From: an uncultured Eubacteriales bacterium
Lineage (GTDB): Bacteria > Bacillota > Clostridia > Oscillospirales > Acutalibacteraceae
Direction: 5' to 3'
Assembly (NCBI GenBank): GCA_934445015.1
Contig: CAKSDJ010000008.1
Span: forward strand, 1-40,658
Length of the DNA stretch: 40,658 bases
Made by a program: the position numbers and the translations under genes. Positions 33,608 through 40,658 of the stretch are shown here, piece after piece. Under the pieces are notes generated by a model, which had not been told where the DNA came from, did no database searches, and saw only the letters and a program-made list of their open reading frames with translations. Positions within the stretch are counted from its first letter, which is position 1. Each line of letters opens with the position of its first letter.

Positions 33608-33921
33608 AATGATTTTTTAATTTTTTTTATGGCATTTTTTTCGCATACAAGCCGGTTTTTTTGCTTTATTTCATTTATATGATGCTTATCGCTGAACGTG
33701 GCGCATTTTAAGTTTTCTAATTTTTTATCGCCGCTTACAATCAGTTGATATGTGCCGCATTTTGTGTATAACACGCTTTCAGTTATTCCCGAAGTCTGCA
33801 TACTGCAAACAAAATCAAGCATTGCGTTACTGTCGGCAAAAAGCAAAGCATATTCACGTGTGTTTTTTGCTCTTTTGTATCGTTTGAATTTATATTTTTG
33901 AGCGCTTGTGCTTTCATTCAT
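33604..33921 (-). CDS. Small protein resembling the MecA C-terminal domain
   Basis: 105 residues from the ATG at 33921, with GGAGG seven bases upstream. The first 20 residues are basic. YALLFADSNAMLDFVCSM, then SVLYTKCGTYQLIV, resemble the central strands of the ClpC-adaptor MecA C-terminal domain (F-x-D-x-x-x-[VI] then SSLYKY-x-G-x-YYL). The ending VCEKNAIKKI resembles its final E-H-G-K-x-I...A-I stretch. The N-terminal substrate-binding domain of MecA is absent. It could be a one-domain adaptor acting on a Clp ATPase, but the match is judged by eye and is weak. Stop codon overlaps the rpe stop by four bases, convergent. Confidence 0.5.
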   Translation of the reverse strand: MNESTSAQKYKFKRYKRAKNTREYALLFADSNAMLDFVCSMQTSGITESVLYTKCGTYQLIVSGDKKLENLKCATFSDKHHINEIKQKNRLVCEKNAIKKIKKSF

Positions 33922-33980
33922 AAAATTACCTCCGTAGGTATAAAATATGTCTTTTATCAAATACTTTTTTTGAAAGGTAA

Positions 33981-34118
33981 GTGATAATTACGGGCGGTAC
34001 AAATAAGCACGGCGAATTTTTTAATTTATTTATTAAATCGGCAATCATTACCATATCGGTAGTGTGTTTAATTTTAATAGGCTATTTTACCGCCGGATTT
34101 CTGTCGGGCGGCTTATGA
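33981..34118 (+). CDS. Possible 45-residue single-helix membrane protein
   Basis: A GTG at 33981 opens 45 codons ending at TGA 34118. The first dozen residues are polar (MIITGGTNKHGEF) and the rest is one hydrophobic helix (AIITISVVCLILIGYF) with a Gly-rich end. An in-frame TAA lies directly before the GTG, so no longer form exists. AAAGG is only three bases upstream, which is a short spacing. The next gene's ribosome binding site follows at once, suggesting coupling to the phosphohexomutase. Function unknown; it may also be non-coding. Confidence 0.45.
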   Translation: MIITGGTNKHGEFFNLFIKSAIITISVVCLILIGYFTAGFLSGGL

Positions 34119-34129
34119 AAGGAAAATTT

Positions 34130-35602
34130 ATGAATTACGGTTTTTTAAAAAGCGGAACAGACATCAGGGGATATGCCACCAATTTAGGCGGAAAACCTGT
34201 TGAACTCACCGACAGTGCGGTATATGATATTGCCTCTGCATTTGCGGTTTGGTGCGTTGACAAGTTAAAAAAGCCTTCAACTGAATTAAAAATCGCATTG
34301 GGCCATGATTCGCGAATTACTGCAAACAGAATATCTGACTGCGTAAAAAAAGCGCTTATATCGGCAGGTGTTACGGTTTTGGACTGCGGCTTGGCGTCTA
34401 CGCCCGCAATGTTTATGACTACTGTTGATATACGTACCGACGCAGCAATACAAATTACCGCAAGCCATCACCCGTTTGACAGAAACGGTCTGAAATTTTT
34501 TATAGGCACGGGCGGTCTTGAGGGCAGCGATATAAGTGAAATTTTGGCTGCCGCTTCCGACGGTGAAGAAGTTATAAGCGAAAAAAGCGGTGTAATAATT
34601 AAAACCGATTATATGAAAGATTATGCCGCACGGCTCAGAAATATGATAATAAACGGTGTCGGAAAAGGCGATAAACCGCTTTCAAATTATAAAATTATTG
34701 TTGACGCCGGTAACGGCGTAGGCGGATTTTATGCTAATGAGGTTTTGGTTCCGCTTGGTGCGGATATTTCGGGCAGCCAGTTTTTAGAACCCGACGGTAT
34801 GTTTCCGAATCATGTGCCTAATCCCGAAAACAAGGCGGCAATAGAAAGCATTTGCAGTGCCGTTAAGAAAAACGGTGCCGATTTCGGTGTTATATTTGAC
34901 ACCGACGTTGACCGCGCAGGTTGTGTTGACGGCGACGGCAATGAAATTAACCGCAACAGACTTATCGCCCTTGCGGCATATATTGCTTTAGACGGCAAAG
35001 AGGGCGGAACAATCGTTACCGACTCAGTTACATCCGACGGGCTCAAAAAATACATACAAAATGATTTAAAGGGCGTTCATTATCGCTATCGCCGCGGTTA
35101 TAAAAATGTAATAGACAAGGCAATTGAATTGTGCAGTCAGGGTGTTAACTGTCCGCTTGCAATTGAAACATCCGGCCACGCCGCTCTGCGTGAAAACTAT
35201 TTTCTTGATGATGGCGCATACCTTGCCACAAAAATAATAATAGAACTTGCAAAGGGTACCGATATTAAAAAATTGCTGTCAACCCTTGAAATGCCAATTG
35301 AGGAAGCCGAATACAGATTCGGAATAAACACCGATAATTTCAAGGATTACGGCGAAAAAGTTATTGCCGGATTACAGGAGTTTGCCGAAAACAAAAAAGA
35401 CTTTAAAATTGCTGATGATAACCGAGAGGGAATACGCGTATCAACAGCAAACGGCTGGTTTTTATTGCGACTGAGCGTTCATGACCCGGTAATGCCAATG
35501 AATTTTGAGAGCAATAAAAAAGGCGGTATAGATATTATGAAAAACGAATTAAGACCGTTTTTTGAAAAGTTGGATAAACTCATAATTCCGGCAGAGTTTT
35601 AA
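34130..35602 (+). CDS. Phosphomannomutase/phosphoglucomutase (alpha-D-phosphohexomutase family)
   Basis: 490 residues from the ATG at 34130, with AAGGA upstream; the longer reading from 34064 runs into the preceding small ORF. Interconverts hexose-1- and hexose-6-phosphate, supplying activated sugars for glycans. Visible motifs: the phosphoserine loop TASHHPFDRNG (Ser112), the Mg2+ loop DTDVDRAG (D257, D259, D261), the sugar-binding ETSGHAALRENYFLDDGAY, and in the last domain GWFLLRLSVHDPVMPMNFES. That last stretch replaces the usual RPSGTEP phosphate loop, a variant found in a PMM subgroup of Firmicutes and Actinobacteria as I recall it. Glucose or mannose preference is open. A strong hairpin follows. 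Confidence 0.9.
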   Translation: MNYGFLKSGTDIRGYATNLGGKPVELTDSAVYDIASAFAVWCVDKLKKPSTELKIALGHDSRITANRISDCVKKALISAGVTVLDCGLASTPAMFMTTVDIRTDAAIQITASHHPFDRNGLKFFIGTGGLEGSDISEILAAASDGEEVISEKSGVIIKTDYMKDYAARLRNMIINGVGKGDKPLSNYKIIVDAGNGVGGFYANEVLVPLGADISGSQFLEPDGMFPNHVPNPENKAAIESICSAVKKNGADFGVIFDTDVDRAGCVDGDGNEINRNRLIALAAYIALDGKEGGTIVTDSVTSDGLKKYIQNDLKGVHYRYRRGYKNVIDKAIELCSQGVNCPLAIETSGHAALRENYFLDDGAYLATKIIIELAKGTDIKKLLSTLEMPIEEAEYRFGINTDNFKDYGEKVIAGLQEFAENKKDFKIADDNREGIRVSTANGWFLLRLSVHDPVMPMNFESNKKGGIDIMKNELRPFFEKLDKLIIPAEF

Positions 35603-35620
35603 TGCAAAATAAAAAGGATA

Positions 35621-35671
35621 CCGTCACCGGGGCACACCTCATAGGGAAGGTGTGCCCCGATGGCGGCTTTT
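35621..35671 (+). terminator. Strong hairpin terminator after the phosphohexomutase gene
   Basis: GGGGCACACCT (35629-35639) pairs with AGGTGTGCCCC (35648-35658). The outer CCGTCA/TGGCGG pairs with one wobble. Only four T follow (35668-35671), so the stem is strong but the U-tract weak. Confidence 0.75.
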
Positions 35672-35736
35672 GTAATTTAAAATGTATTAAAGCTGTTAAA
35701 CCGTATGGCGTGGCTATGCCGTTTTTTGTTTACGTC

Positions 35737-35754
35737 TTGATAAACGGTTATCAA
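35737..35754 (+). promoter_or_regulatory. Rex-like palindrome before the acyltransferase gene
   Basis: TTGATAA-ACGG-TTATCAA is a perfect 7-bp inverted repeat with a 4-base spacer. Rex boxes in clostridia are close to TTGTTAA-n4-TTAACAA: same spacing, one change per half site. It lies about 20 bases before the start codon. It could instead be a 5'-UTR hairpin. Confidence 0.45.
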
Positions 35755-35774
35755 ATTCAGTAGTGAGGCAAAAT

Positions 35775-36578
35775 ATGAGCATTATTGATAACAAAATAGT
35801 AAGACAATTAAATTTAGATAGATCGCTTGAAAAAGAACTTATTTATAATTTAAATACTCATTATGACAAAATAGAAAAACTTTGCAATGTTATTTTTGAA
35901 AACCGTGATTGTTTAGAAAATGAGTTGGATATTATCCGTCTTGCTGTTATAATATGTTGTTTAAAAGAAACGAAATCACATTATAAACACTTAAATATCA
36001 GTGAAGATATATTTTATGACACAATGAGTGATATTCGTATTTGGTGTGAAAACAACAACAATAAGGGCTTGCACAACTATCGTTGGCTGACAACACATAT
36101 AAATGCCGAAATTTTTAAAATAGGAAGATTACAGTTTCAGTTGTACTGCTGTAATGATGGGTCATTTGACTACAGCCGATTACCGTTTGAACGAGGAGAA
36201 AATGTAATATATATTCATATTCCGCAGGGAGAAAAACTAATTTATGCAGATTGCCTTAAATCAATTGCCATGGCAGAAAAATTTTTTAAATTGCATTTTC
36301 CTGATTTTAGATACAATTATTTCTTTTGTGAAAGTTGGTTGTTATATCAGAACAATTCAGAATTTATGCAGCCTGACAGTAATATTATTAAATTTGCAGG
36401 CTTGTTTGATATTGCATATTCTGATTATAATGATAGGCAAGCTATTGAGAGAATTTTCGGTGAAAGAAAACAGGATATAAGTGATTATCCCGAAAGCACA
36501 TCATTACAAAAAGCTGCTAAAAAATATTTAGAAAACAAAAATAAACTCGGGATAGGGATAGGAACAATACCAATATAA
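35775..36578 (+). CDS. Acyltransferase domain protein (GNAT_C / NAT_N-like)
   Basis: 267 residues from the ATG at 35775, with GAGG six bases upstream; a GTG at 35763 would add four residues. The central region matches a family of acyltransferases with a separate N-terminal helical domain (PF18082-like) and a GNAT_C domain (PF18164-like): KGLHNYRWLTTHINAEIFKI followed by GRLQFQLY, then VIYIHIPQGEKL, FFKLHFPDF, FFCESWLL and QPDSNIIKF. These are the family's standard blocks. The substrate is unknown. The gene is flanked by terminators on both sides, so it is its own unit. Confidence 0.75.
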   Translation: MSIIDNKIVRQLNLDRSLEKELIYNLNTHYDKIEKLCNVIFENRDCLENELDIIRLAVIICCLKETKSHYKHLNISEDIFYDTMSDIRIWCENNNNKGLHNYRWLTTHINAEIFKIGRLQFQLYCCNDGSFDYSRLPFERGENVIYIHIPQGEKLIYADCLKSIAMAEKFFKLHFPDFRYNYFFCESWLLYQNNSEFMQPDSNIIKFAGLFDIAYSDYNDRQAIERIFGERKQDISDYPESTSLQKAAKKYLENKNKLGIGIGTIPI

Positions 36579-36721
36579 ATATAAAAACAGTATCTGTAAG
36601 ATAAACAGAATGATAACGGGTAATGCAGTCAAATATTGAAGTGCAGGCAAGACTTAATTTTTGCCTCTTCCGAAATAATAAATTATACCTACAATTAAAC
36701 ATTCCGACCGATTACAAAAGC
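36579..36721. other. Short intergenic stretch without genes
   Basis: About 140 AT-rich bases between the acyltransferase stop and the terminator of the ABC transporter operon. No ORF or RNA gene was recognised. No convincing plus-strand terminator is visible for the acyltransferase gene other than the shared hairpin at 36725. Confidence 0.5.
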
Positions 36722-36755
36722 AAAAAGGGGAGACTTACTTATGGAGTCTCCCCTT
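36722..36755 (-). terminator. Terminator of the amino-acid ABC transporter operon
   Basis: AAGGGGAGACT (36725-36735) and AGTCTCCCCTT (36745-36755) form an 11-bp stem with a 9-nt loop. The minus strand continues in T-runs, and there is also a T-run to the right on the plus strand, so it may be bidirectional. Confidence 0.9.
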
Positions 36756-36779
36756 GACGGCATCTTTTTTATATGATTT

Positions 36780-37520
36780 TTAAAGAACCTTGCTTAAAAA
36801 GTCTTTGAGTCTTGCGCTTTTCGGATTGCCGAAAATTTCTTCCGGAGTGCCTTCTTCGGCAATTACGCCTTCATCAATAAATAATATGCGGTCGGCTACC
36901 TCGCGTGCAAAGCCCATTTCATGTGTAACTATTGCCATAGTCATACCGCTTGCGGCAAGGTCTTTTATAACCGAAAGCACTTCGCCTACCATTTCTGGGT
37001 CAAGTGCGCTTGTAGGCTCGTCAAACAACATAACGTCAGGGTCCATACACAACGCGCGCACAATAGCCACACGTTGTTTTTGACCGCCCGAAAGTTGTGA
37101 CGGGTAAGCATCGGCACGGTCGGCAAGACCTACTTTTTCAAGAAGCGCCATTGCTTTTTTTTCAGCCTCGGTTTTATCGGCTTTAAGCAATTTTACAGGC
37201 GCTAATGTCATATTTTTAAGTATATTCATGTGAGGGAACAAATTAAACTGCTGAAAAACCATACCCATTTTCTGACGGTGAATATTTATATCGGTGTCAG
37301 CGTCGGTAATGTCGGTACCTTCTAAATAAATATGACCGTCGGTAGGAAATTCGAGAAGGTTAAGGCAACGCAAAAAGGTGGATTTACCCGAACCCGAAGC
37401 ACCTATGATAACAACAACTTCGCCTTTGCGGATCTGGGTGCTGATACCTTTTAAAACATTTATTTTGCCAAAAGATTTATGCAAATTTTCAACATTTATT
37501 AAAACATTATCAGTGGTCAC
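36780..37520 (-). CDS. Polar amino-acid ABC transporter ATP-binding protein (GlnQ-like)
   Basis: 246 residues. Complete ABC ATPase: Walker [11 protein letters not shown]-loop [10 protein letters not shown], signature LSGGQKQRV, Walker [15 protein letters not shown] and H-loop THEMGFA. The order and sequences match the polar amino-acid (PAAT) family. The start is GTG at 37520, with GGAGG ten bases upstream inside the end of the permease gene; the two overlap by 11 bases. Substrate (glutamine, cystine, arginine or another polar amino acid) cannot be told from the sequence. Confidence 0.95.
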   Translation of the reverse strand: MTTDNVLINVENLHKSFGKINVLKGISTQIRKGEVVVIIGASGSGKSTFLRCLNLLEFPTDGHIYLEGTDITDADTDINIHRQKMGMVFQQFNLFPHMNILKNMTLAPVKLLKADKTEAEKKAMALLEKVGLADRADAYPSQLSGGQKQRVAIVRALCMDPDVMLFDEPTSALDPEMVGEVLSVIKDLAASGMTMAIVTHEMGFAREVADRILFIDEGVIAEEGTPEEIFGNPKSARLKDFLSKVL

Positions 37521-38289
37521 TCTTACGCAGCCTCCTTTCTAAAATGCCGAGCAGTTTGGTAAGAATTATTACTATTACAAGATAAATAACCGCAAGGCTT
37601 ATATACGGAACAAATGCAAGATATGTTTTACTTACAATGTTCTGTGCTTGTTTTGTAACATCGCGGAGCGCAATTACCGATACAAGCGACGTATCCTTAA
37701 GCAGTGTAATCATCTCGTTACCAAGGGCAGGGAGTATGTTTTTTATCGCCTGAGGAATTACAATATACCACATAGTCTGTATGTAATTAAAACCAAGACT
37801 TCTGCCGGCTTCGGTTTGACCTATGTTAACCGACATAAGACCCGAACGCGCTATTTCAGCAACGTATGCGCCGGAGTTTATTCCAAGTGTTAAAATGCCG
37901 CAGAAAATCATACCGCCGTTTGTTTTAGGTACCATAATTACAAAGCCCATAATAAGCAATTGAACCATCATAGGCGTTCCGCGTATAACTGTAAGATACA
38001 GTTTGCATAATGAGTTTGCAATGCGCAGTGCAAACGGTGGCTTTTTGTTAACTATGCTGTCATGCGATGTGCGAATAACGGCAATAATAATACCCAGAAC
38101 AATACCTATAATAAGCGCACCTATTGTTACTATAAATGTTATTTTAAGACCGTCGGTAAAAAAATGCCACCTGTTTTTATATATAAATGTCTGATACAGT
38201 TGAAAAAGCAGGTTTTGCAGCCACTCAGGGCAGGATTTTATCCACTGAGGGGCAGTACCGAGCCAATTTACAAAAGTTAAAACTTCCAT
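37510..38289 (-). CDS. Polar amino-acid ABC transporter permease
   Basis: 259 residues from the ATG at 38289 (AAAGG eight bases upstream). The reading from 38337 adds 16 residues within a hairpin region and is less likely. There are about five membrane segments and the HisMQ-type segments [48 protein letters not shown] and the EAA-like loop [10 protein letters not shown], typical of PAAT permeases. Overlaps the ATPase gene by 11 bases. It forms the membrane channel, probably as a homodimer (inference; only one permease gene is present). Confidence 0.93.
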   Translation of the reverse strand: MEVLTFVNWLGTAPQWIKSCPEWLQNLLFQLYQTFIYKNRWHFFTDGLKITFIVTIGALIIGIVLGIIIAVIRTSHDSIVNKKPPFALRIANSLCKLYLTVIRGTPMMVQLLIMGFVIMVPKTNGGMIFCGILTLGINSGAYVAEIARSGLMSVNIGQTEAGRSLGFNYIQTMWYIVIPQAIKNILPALGNEMITLLKDTSLVSVIALRDVTKQAQNIVSKTYLAFVPYISLAVIYLVIVIILTKLLGILERRLRKSDH

Positions 38290-38322
38290 TGAAACAACCT
38301 TTCTTTTAAGTTTAAATACACC

Positions 38323-38358
38323 AAAAAGGGGCGACATATTTTTAATGCCGCTCCTTTT
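38323..38358 (-). promoter_or_regulatory. Hairpin between binding-protein and permease genes
   Basis: On the minus strand AAAAGGAGCG faces CGCCCCTTTT with one mismatch, followed by five T. It looks like a partial terminator that would keep binding-protein mRNA in excess over the membrane parts. Confidence 0.5.
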
Positions 38359-38380
38359 AAGTTTTAAACCTTAAATACTA

Positions 38381-39121
38381 TTATTCAGCAGTTATGTATT
38401 TGCTTATTATTTTATCAATAGTGCCGTCTTTTTTGAGTTCTGACAATGCTTTGTTTACTTTTTCAAGGAGTTCGGTGTTGTCTTTTGCTATAGCGATAGC
38501 GTAATCTTCAACTACGTATTCGGTTTCAAGAATTTTAAGACCCTTGTTTGCCTTAACATAGTTTTTAGCGGGTTCGTTGTCTATAACAACGCAGTCAACC
38601 TGATCGTTCTGCAAAGCGGCAACTGCCAAAGAACCGTTGTCATATTCCTTAACGTTATCATCGCCGTAGTCGGTTTTGCAATATGTAGCGCCGGTAGTAC
38701 CTGACTGTGTACCTATTTTCTTGCCTTCAAGGTCATCTACTGTTGCAATGTCAGAGTCTTCTTTTACAATTATTACCTGAACACCGGTTGCATAAGAATC
38801 CGAGAAGTTAACCGATTCTTTACGTTCGTCGCTAACGGTCATACCTGCCAACACAACATCAACCGATTTGCTCTGACAAGCGGTGATAAGTGATTCAAAC
38901 GCCATATCTTTGATTTCAAGATCCATACCGAGTTTGTCAGCGATTGCCTTTGCAATTTCAGCATCGATACCTACAATGTTTCCTTCATCGTCAACATACT
39001 CATAAGGTGGGAAAGATGCGTTTGTACCCATTGTAAGCGTGTCTTTTTTGCCGCAGCCTGCAAAGCAGCAGATCATTGCTATTGCCAAAACGGCTGCTAA
39101 GATTTTTTTCAAGTTTTTCAT
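38381..39121 (-). CDS. Polar amino-acid ABC transporter substrate-binding lipoprotein
   Basis: 246 residues. The signal peptide ends in the lipobox FAGC (Cys23), so the protein is membrane-anchored outside the cell. The body is a type II periplasmic-binding fold of the SBP_bac_3 family: TMGTNASFPPYEYVDDEG at the start, GIDAEIAKAIADKLG, LAGMTVSDERKESVNFSDSY (the stretch with the conserved arginine that holds the ligand carboxylate), and IGTQSGTTGATY. First gene of the three-gene operon, with a consensus promoter at 39186-39214 and a GAGG site before the ATG. Confidence 0.95.
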   Translation of the reverse strand: MKNLKKILAAVLAIAMICCFAGCGKKDTLTMGTNASFPPYEYVDDEGNIVGIDAEIAKAIADKLGMDLEIKDMAFESLITACQSKSVDVVLAGMTVSDERKESVNFSDSYATGVQVIIVKEDSDIATVDDLEGKKIGTQSGTTGATYCKTDYGDDNVKEYDNGSLAVAALQNDQVDCVVIDNEPAKNYVKANKGLKILETEYVVEDYAIAIAKDNTELLEKVNKALSELKKDGTIDKIISKYITAE

Positions 39122-39185
39122 TTTTGTTTCCTCTTTTCAAATTTTTTATTTTTGTTTGGCAACACCGTATTGCCTTATGTTTGAG

Positions 39186-39214
39186 ATATTACCACATAAT
39201 ATTCGGTTTGTCAA
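39186..39214 (-). promoter_or_regulatory. Sigma-A promoter of the amino-acid ABC operon
   Basis: Minus-strand TTGACA (39214-39209), 17-bp spacer, TAATAT (39191-39186). A small GGCAA/TTGCC hairpin follows in the leader. Confidence 0.8.
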
Positions 39215-39254
39215 GCATTTTTTGCATAAATATTTAAAATTTTTTTCAAATATG

Positions 39255-39293
39255 CAAAAAACAGTGCATATTACTTCAAATATGCACTGTTTT
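39255..39293 (-). terminator. Terminator of the DUF421-DUF4363 pair
   Basis: AAAACAGTGCATAT (39258-39271) pairs with ATATGCACTGTTTT (39280-39293; last base wobbles into the stop codon region). An A-run on the left gives T's on the minus strand. Confidence 0.85.
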
Positions 39294-39294
39294 A

Positions 39295-39645
39295 TCAATA
39301 AAAGCTGTGTAAACCGAACTTTTGCTCTTCTTTTATCATCTCTAATGTTGTCTGAATATCTCTGTACGCCTCATAAAATCTGTTGTCGGAGCGCGTATCA
39401 TACAACGTGAGTTTGCCGATGCTCATAGAAATATCGTCCAAAAGTCCATGATTTACAAAGATGCCTAATTTTTCTTTTTGGCGCTCCCAATTTTTTTCAA
39501 GTGTATCGGAATCAATTTCTTTATTGTGATAATTTTCAATGTTTTCGGTTGTCTTATCGCACACGTTATTTACGTAATTGTGACTTATGTTGCAAACAAT
39601 TATGACTGACAGCAAAATAATTACTGCCGGTATCAATCTTTTCAT
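39295..39645 (-). CDS. DUF4363 family protein
   Basis: 116 residues. One N-terminal membrane helix (IPAVIILLSVIIVCN) and then a helical, charged extracytoplasmic part with KNWERQKEKLGIFVNHGLLDDI, typical of DUF4363. Three bases separate it from the DUF421 gene. In spore-forming Firmicutes the two families are commonly adjacent; both are uncharacterised. The TGA stop lies at the edge of the terminator stem. Confidence 0.85.
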   Translation of the reverse strand: MKRLIPAVIILLSVIIVCNISHNYVNNVCDKTTENIENYHNKEIDSDTLEKNWERQKEKLGIFVNHGLLDDISMSIGKLTLYDTRSDNRFYEAYRDIQTTLEMIKEEQKFGLHSFY

Positions 39646-39648
39646 ACT

Positions 39649-40326
39649 TTATTTTTCACTGCCTTTATTTATTATTGTATGATTACCGTCACGGTCAAGC
39701 ATCATTAAAAACACATCTTTAACCGTTGTTTTTTCTTTCTTGATTATTTTGTACAGTTGTGCAGGTTTTATATCCAGCGCTTTAAGTGATTCGTGAACTA
39801 TTTTTCCGTCGCTTACAACCGGAAGCGGCAGCATTTCATTCGGCAAAGACAATCCGAGGTTCTCAACCGTTGCGGCTTGGTAATCTTTTTTTAACAATAC
39901 GCTCAGATTACCGTTTACCTCTAAAACGGCAAACGCAATTTCCGATATATCAAATATACTTTGCCCCCTCAGCATTTCTATCAGGTCAACAACTGTCATA
40001 CGCACGCTGCGCATAGCCTGTTGGTCTATTGCCCCGTTTTTTATTACAACAACCGATTTGCCGTTCAGCAGTTTCCTGAAACAAAAACTTTTCATTGCAA
40101 TAACCGAAAAAACAATTTCGAGGAACACTAAAACAAAAATTGCGGCTATTCCCAGAATTACGGGTTGGTCTGCATCCTGAAGCGGTATTGCCGCTATTTC
40201 GGATATAAGCAGGGTTACAACCAATTCATTGGGCTGCATATCTCCGATTTGTCTTTTGCCCATAAGCCTTATTGCTATTGTTACCACAACGTACAGAATA
40301 ATAGTTCTTATTACTGTTGAAATCAT
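39649..40326 (-). CDS. DUF421 family membrane protein (YetF/YrbG-like)
   Basis: 225 residues. Three hydrophobic segments at the N-terminus (ILYVVVTIAIRLMGKRQIG, ELVVTLLISEIAAIPL, ILGIAAIFVLVFLEIV) lead to a cytoplasmic domain with VVVIKNGAIDQQAMRSVRMT and LLEMLRGQ-like sequence (here LIEMLRGQSIFDI). These are the standard DUF421 blocks. Structures of relatives show a small alpha/beta domain; in Bacillus several paralogs affect spore properties (general knowledge). Upstream of it, divergent, lies the polysaccharide export permease. Confidence 0.9.
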   Translation of the reverse strand: MISTVIRTIILYVVVTIAIRLMGKRQIGDMQPNELVVTLLISEIAAIPLQDADQPVILGIAAIFVLVFLEIVFSVIAMKSFCFRKLLNGKSVVVIKNGAIDQQAMRSVRMTVVDLIEMLRGQSIFDISEIAFAVLEVNGNLSVLLKKDYQAATVENLGLSLPNEMLPLPVVSDGKIVHESLKALDIKPAQLYKIIKKEKTTVKDVFLMMLDRDGNHTIINKGSEK

Positions 40327-40360
40327 TAAATCACCCAGTGGTTATCTTTTACAATTTTTC

Positions 40361-40389
40361 TTGCATTATTAGTATAATAATGTTATAAT
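40361..40389 (+). promoter_or_regulatory. Sigma-A promoter of the polysaccharide-export ABC permease
   Basis: TTGCAT (40361-40366), 17-bp spacer, TATAAT (40384-40389), preceded by TGT (extended -10). Confidence 0.8.
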
Positions 40390-40434
40390 ACAGGAAACTT
40401 AAAGTTAATGATGTTTTAAAGGTGAGGATAAGTT

Positions 40435-40658
40435 TTGCCATCAACAAATTTTACTAAAAGCCCTTTTTTAAATGATATAAAACGGTTTTTTCCGTTGCTT
40501 AAAAATTTAGTTTCAAAAGATTTTAAAATTAAATACCGCCGTTCTGTTTTAGGCGTTGCGTGGAGCGTTTTAAACCCTCTTTTTACAATGATTGTAATAA
40601 CAACGGTGTTTGGCAGATTGCTTAAAATACAGGTCGAAAATTTTGCTACCTATTATAT
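40435..40658 (+). CDS. ABC-2 polysaccharide/teichoic-acid export permease, N-terminal part (window edge)
   Basis: Open to the right edge. The start is TTG at 40435 with GAGG seven bases upstream; no ATG fits. The visible 74 residues contain the amphipathic N-terminus and KYRRSVLGVAWSVLNPLF (the R-x-S-x-L-G-x-x-W-x-x-x-x-P-L box) leading into the first membrane helix TMIVITTVFG. This box is the hallmark of ABC-2 permeases that export lipid-linked polysaccharide or teichoic acid (TagG/RfbA/Wzm type). An ATPase partner would be expected next, outside the window. It gives the window a second link to surface glycans. Confidence 0.9.
   Translation, partial: MPSTNFTKSPFLNDIKRFFPLLKNLVSKDFKIKYRRSVLGVAWSVLNPLFTMIVITTVFGRLLKIQVENFATYY

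Noticed and set aside
35701..35727. Second terminator-like hairpin (GTATGGC...GCTATGCCGTTTTTT)
   Set aside because: The stem has several mismatches; the T-run may be coincidental. The stronger hairpin at 35621-35671 already serves.
39241..39290. CAAATATGCA repeated twice, considered as a direct repeat or operator
   Set aside because: One copy is part of the terminator stem and the other is in its flank; explained by the hairpin and AT-rich sequence.
1..40658. CRISPR array, complete insertion sequence, rRNA, origin, toxin-antitoxin or defence system
   Set aside because: Looked for on both strands; no repeated spacer pattern, transposase or typical defence-gene motifs were seen.

Overview
The window looks like chromosomal DNA from an anaerobic, spore-forming Clostridia member, probably of the Oscillospiraceae/Ruminococcaceae group (inference). 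The clues are an alpha/beta-type small acid-soluble spore protein, a DUF421-DUF4363 pair typical of spore formers, a one-chain pyruvate:ferredoxin oxidoreductase, moderately AT-rich DNA, strong GGAGG ribosome binding sites and consensus sigma-A promoters.

Layout: (1) 1-5914, minus strand: operon rlmB - 887-residue membrane protein - metG - tatD (tatD runs off the left edge). The membrane protein looks like a P-type ATPase that has lost its catalytic aspartate. (2) 5966-8711, plus: enolase, then a COG2509-type FAD protein whose own promoter is followed at once by a terminator-like hairpin. (3) 8774-14598, plus: a C74-type (guanine) purine riboswitch with terminator ahead of xpt, a BMP-family lipoprotein and a NupABC-type nucleoside ABC transporter, forming a purine salvage and uptake operon. 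A DUF2142 membrane protein follows with a 27-nt gap. (4) 16895-20173: a 1092-residue pyruvyltransferase-GT2-GT2 fusion; then nifJ (20337-23885), whose promoter spacer contains a perfect dyad. (5) 23947-26815: DUF378 protein, SASP, a degraded stretch with a frameshifted small ORF, a PASTA lipoprotein with an odd end, a 5'-truncated phage tail gene, and tRNA-Arg(TCT). This looks like an old prophage integration scar. (6) 26824-31228, minus: dCMP deaminase, HAD phosphatase-MFS pair, L28, and a membrane-anchored C39-like protein with Ser in place of the catalytic Cys. (7) 31337-35602, plus: yerC - PHP phosphatase - small C39-like protein - rpe, a convergent MecA-like small protein, a 45-residue membrane ORF and a phosphohexomutase. 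(8) 35775-36578: GNAT_C-type acyltransferase behind a Rex-like dyad. (9) 36780-39214, minus: polar amino-acid ABC transporter. (10) 39295-40326, minus: DUF421/DUF4363 pair, divergent from the start of a polysaccharide-export ABC permease that leaves the window on the right.

Most of the window is housekeeping. The parts least explained by known families are the P-type-ATPase-like pseudoenzyme, the Cys-to-Ser C39 protein, the three-domain glycan enzyme, two symmetric operator-like dyads and several short structured leaders. No CRISPR array, complete insertion sequence, rRNA or replication origin was seen.
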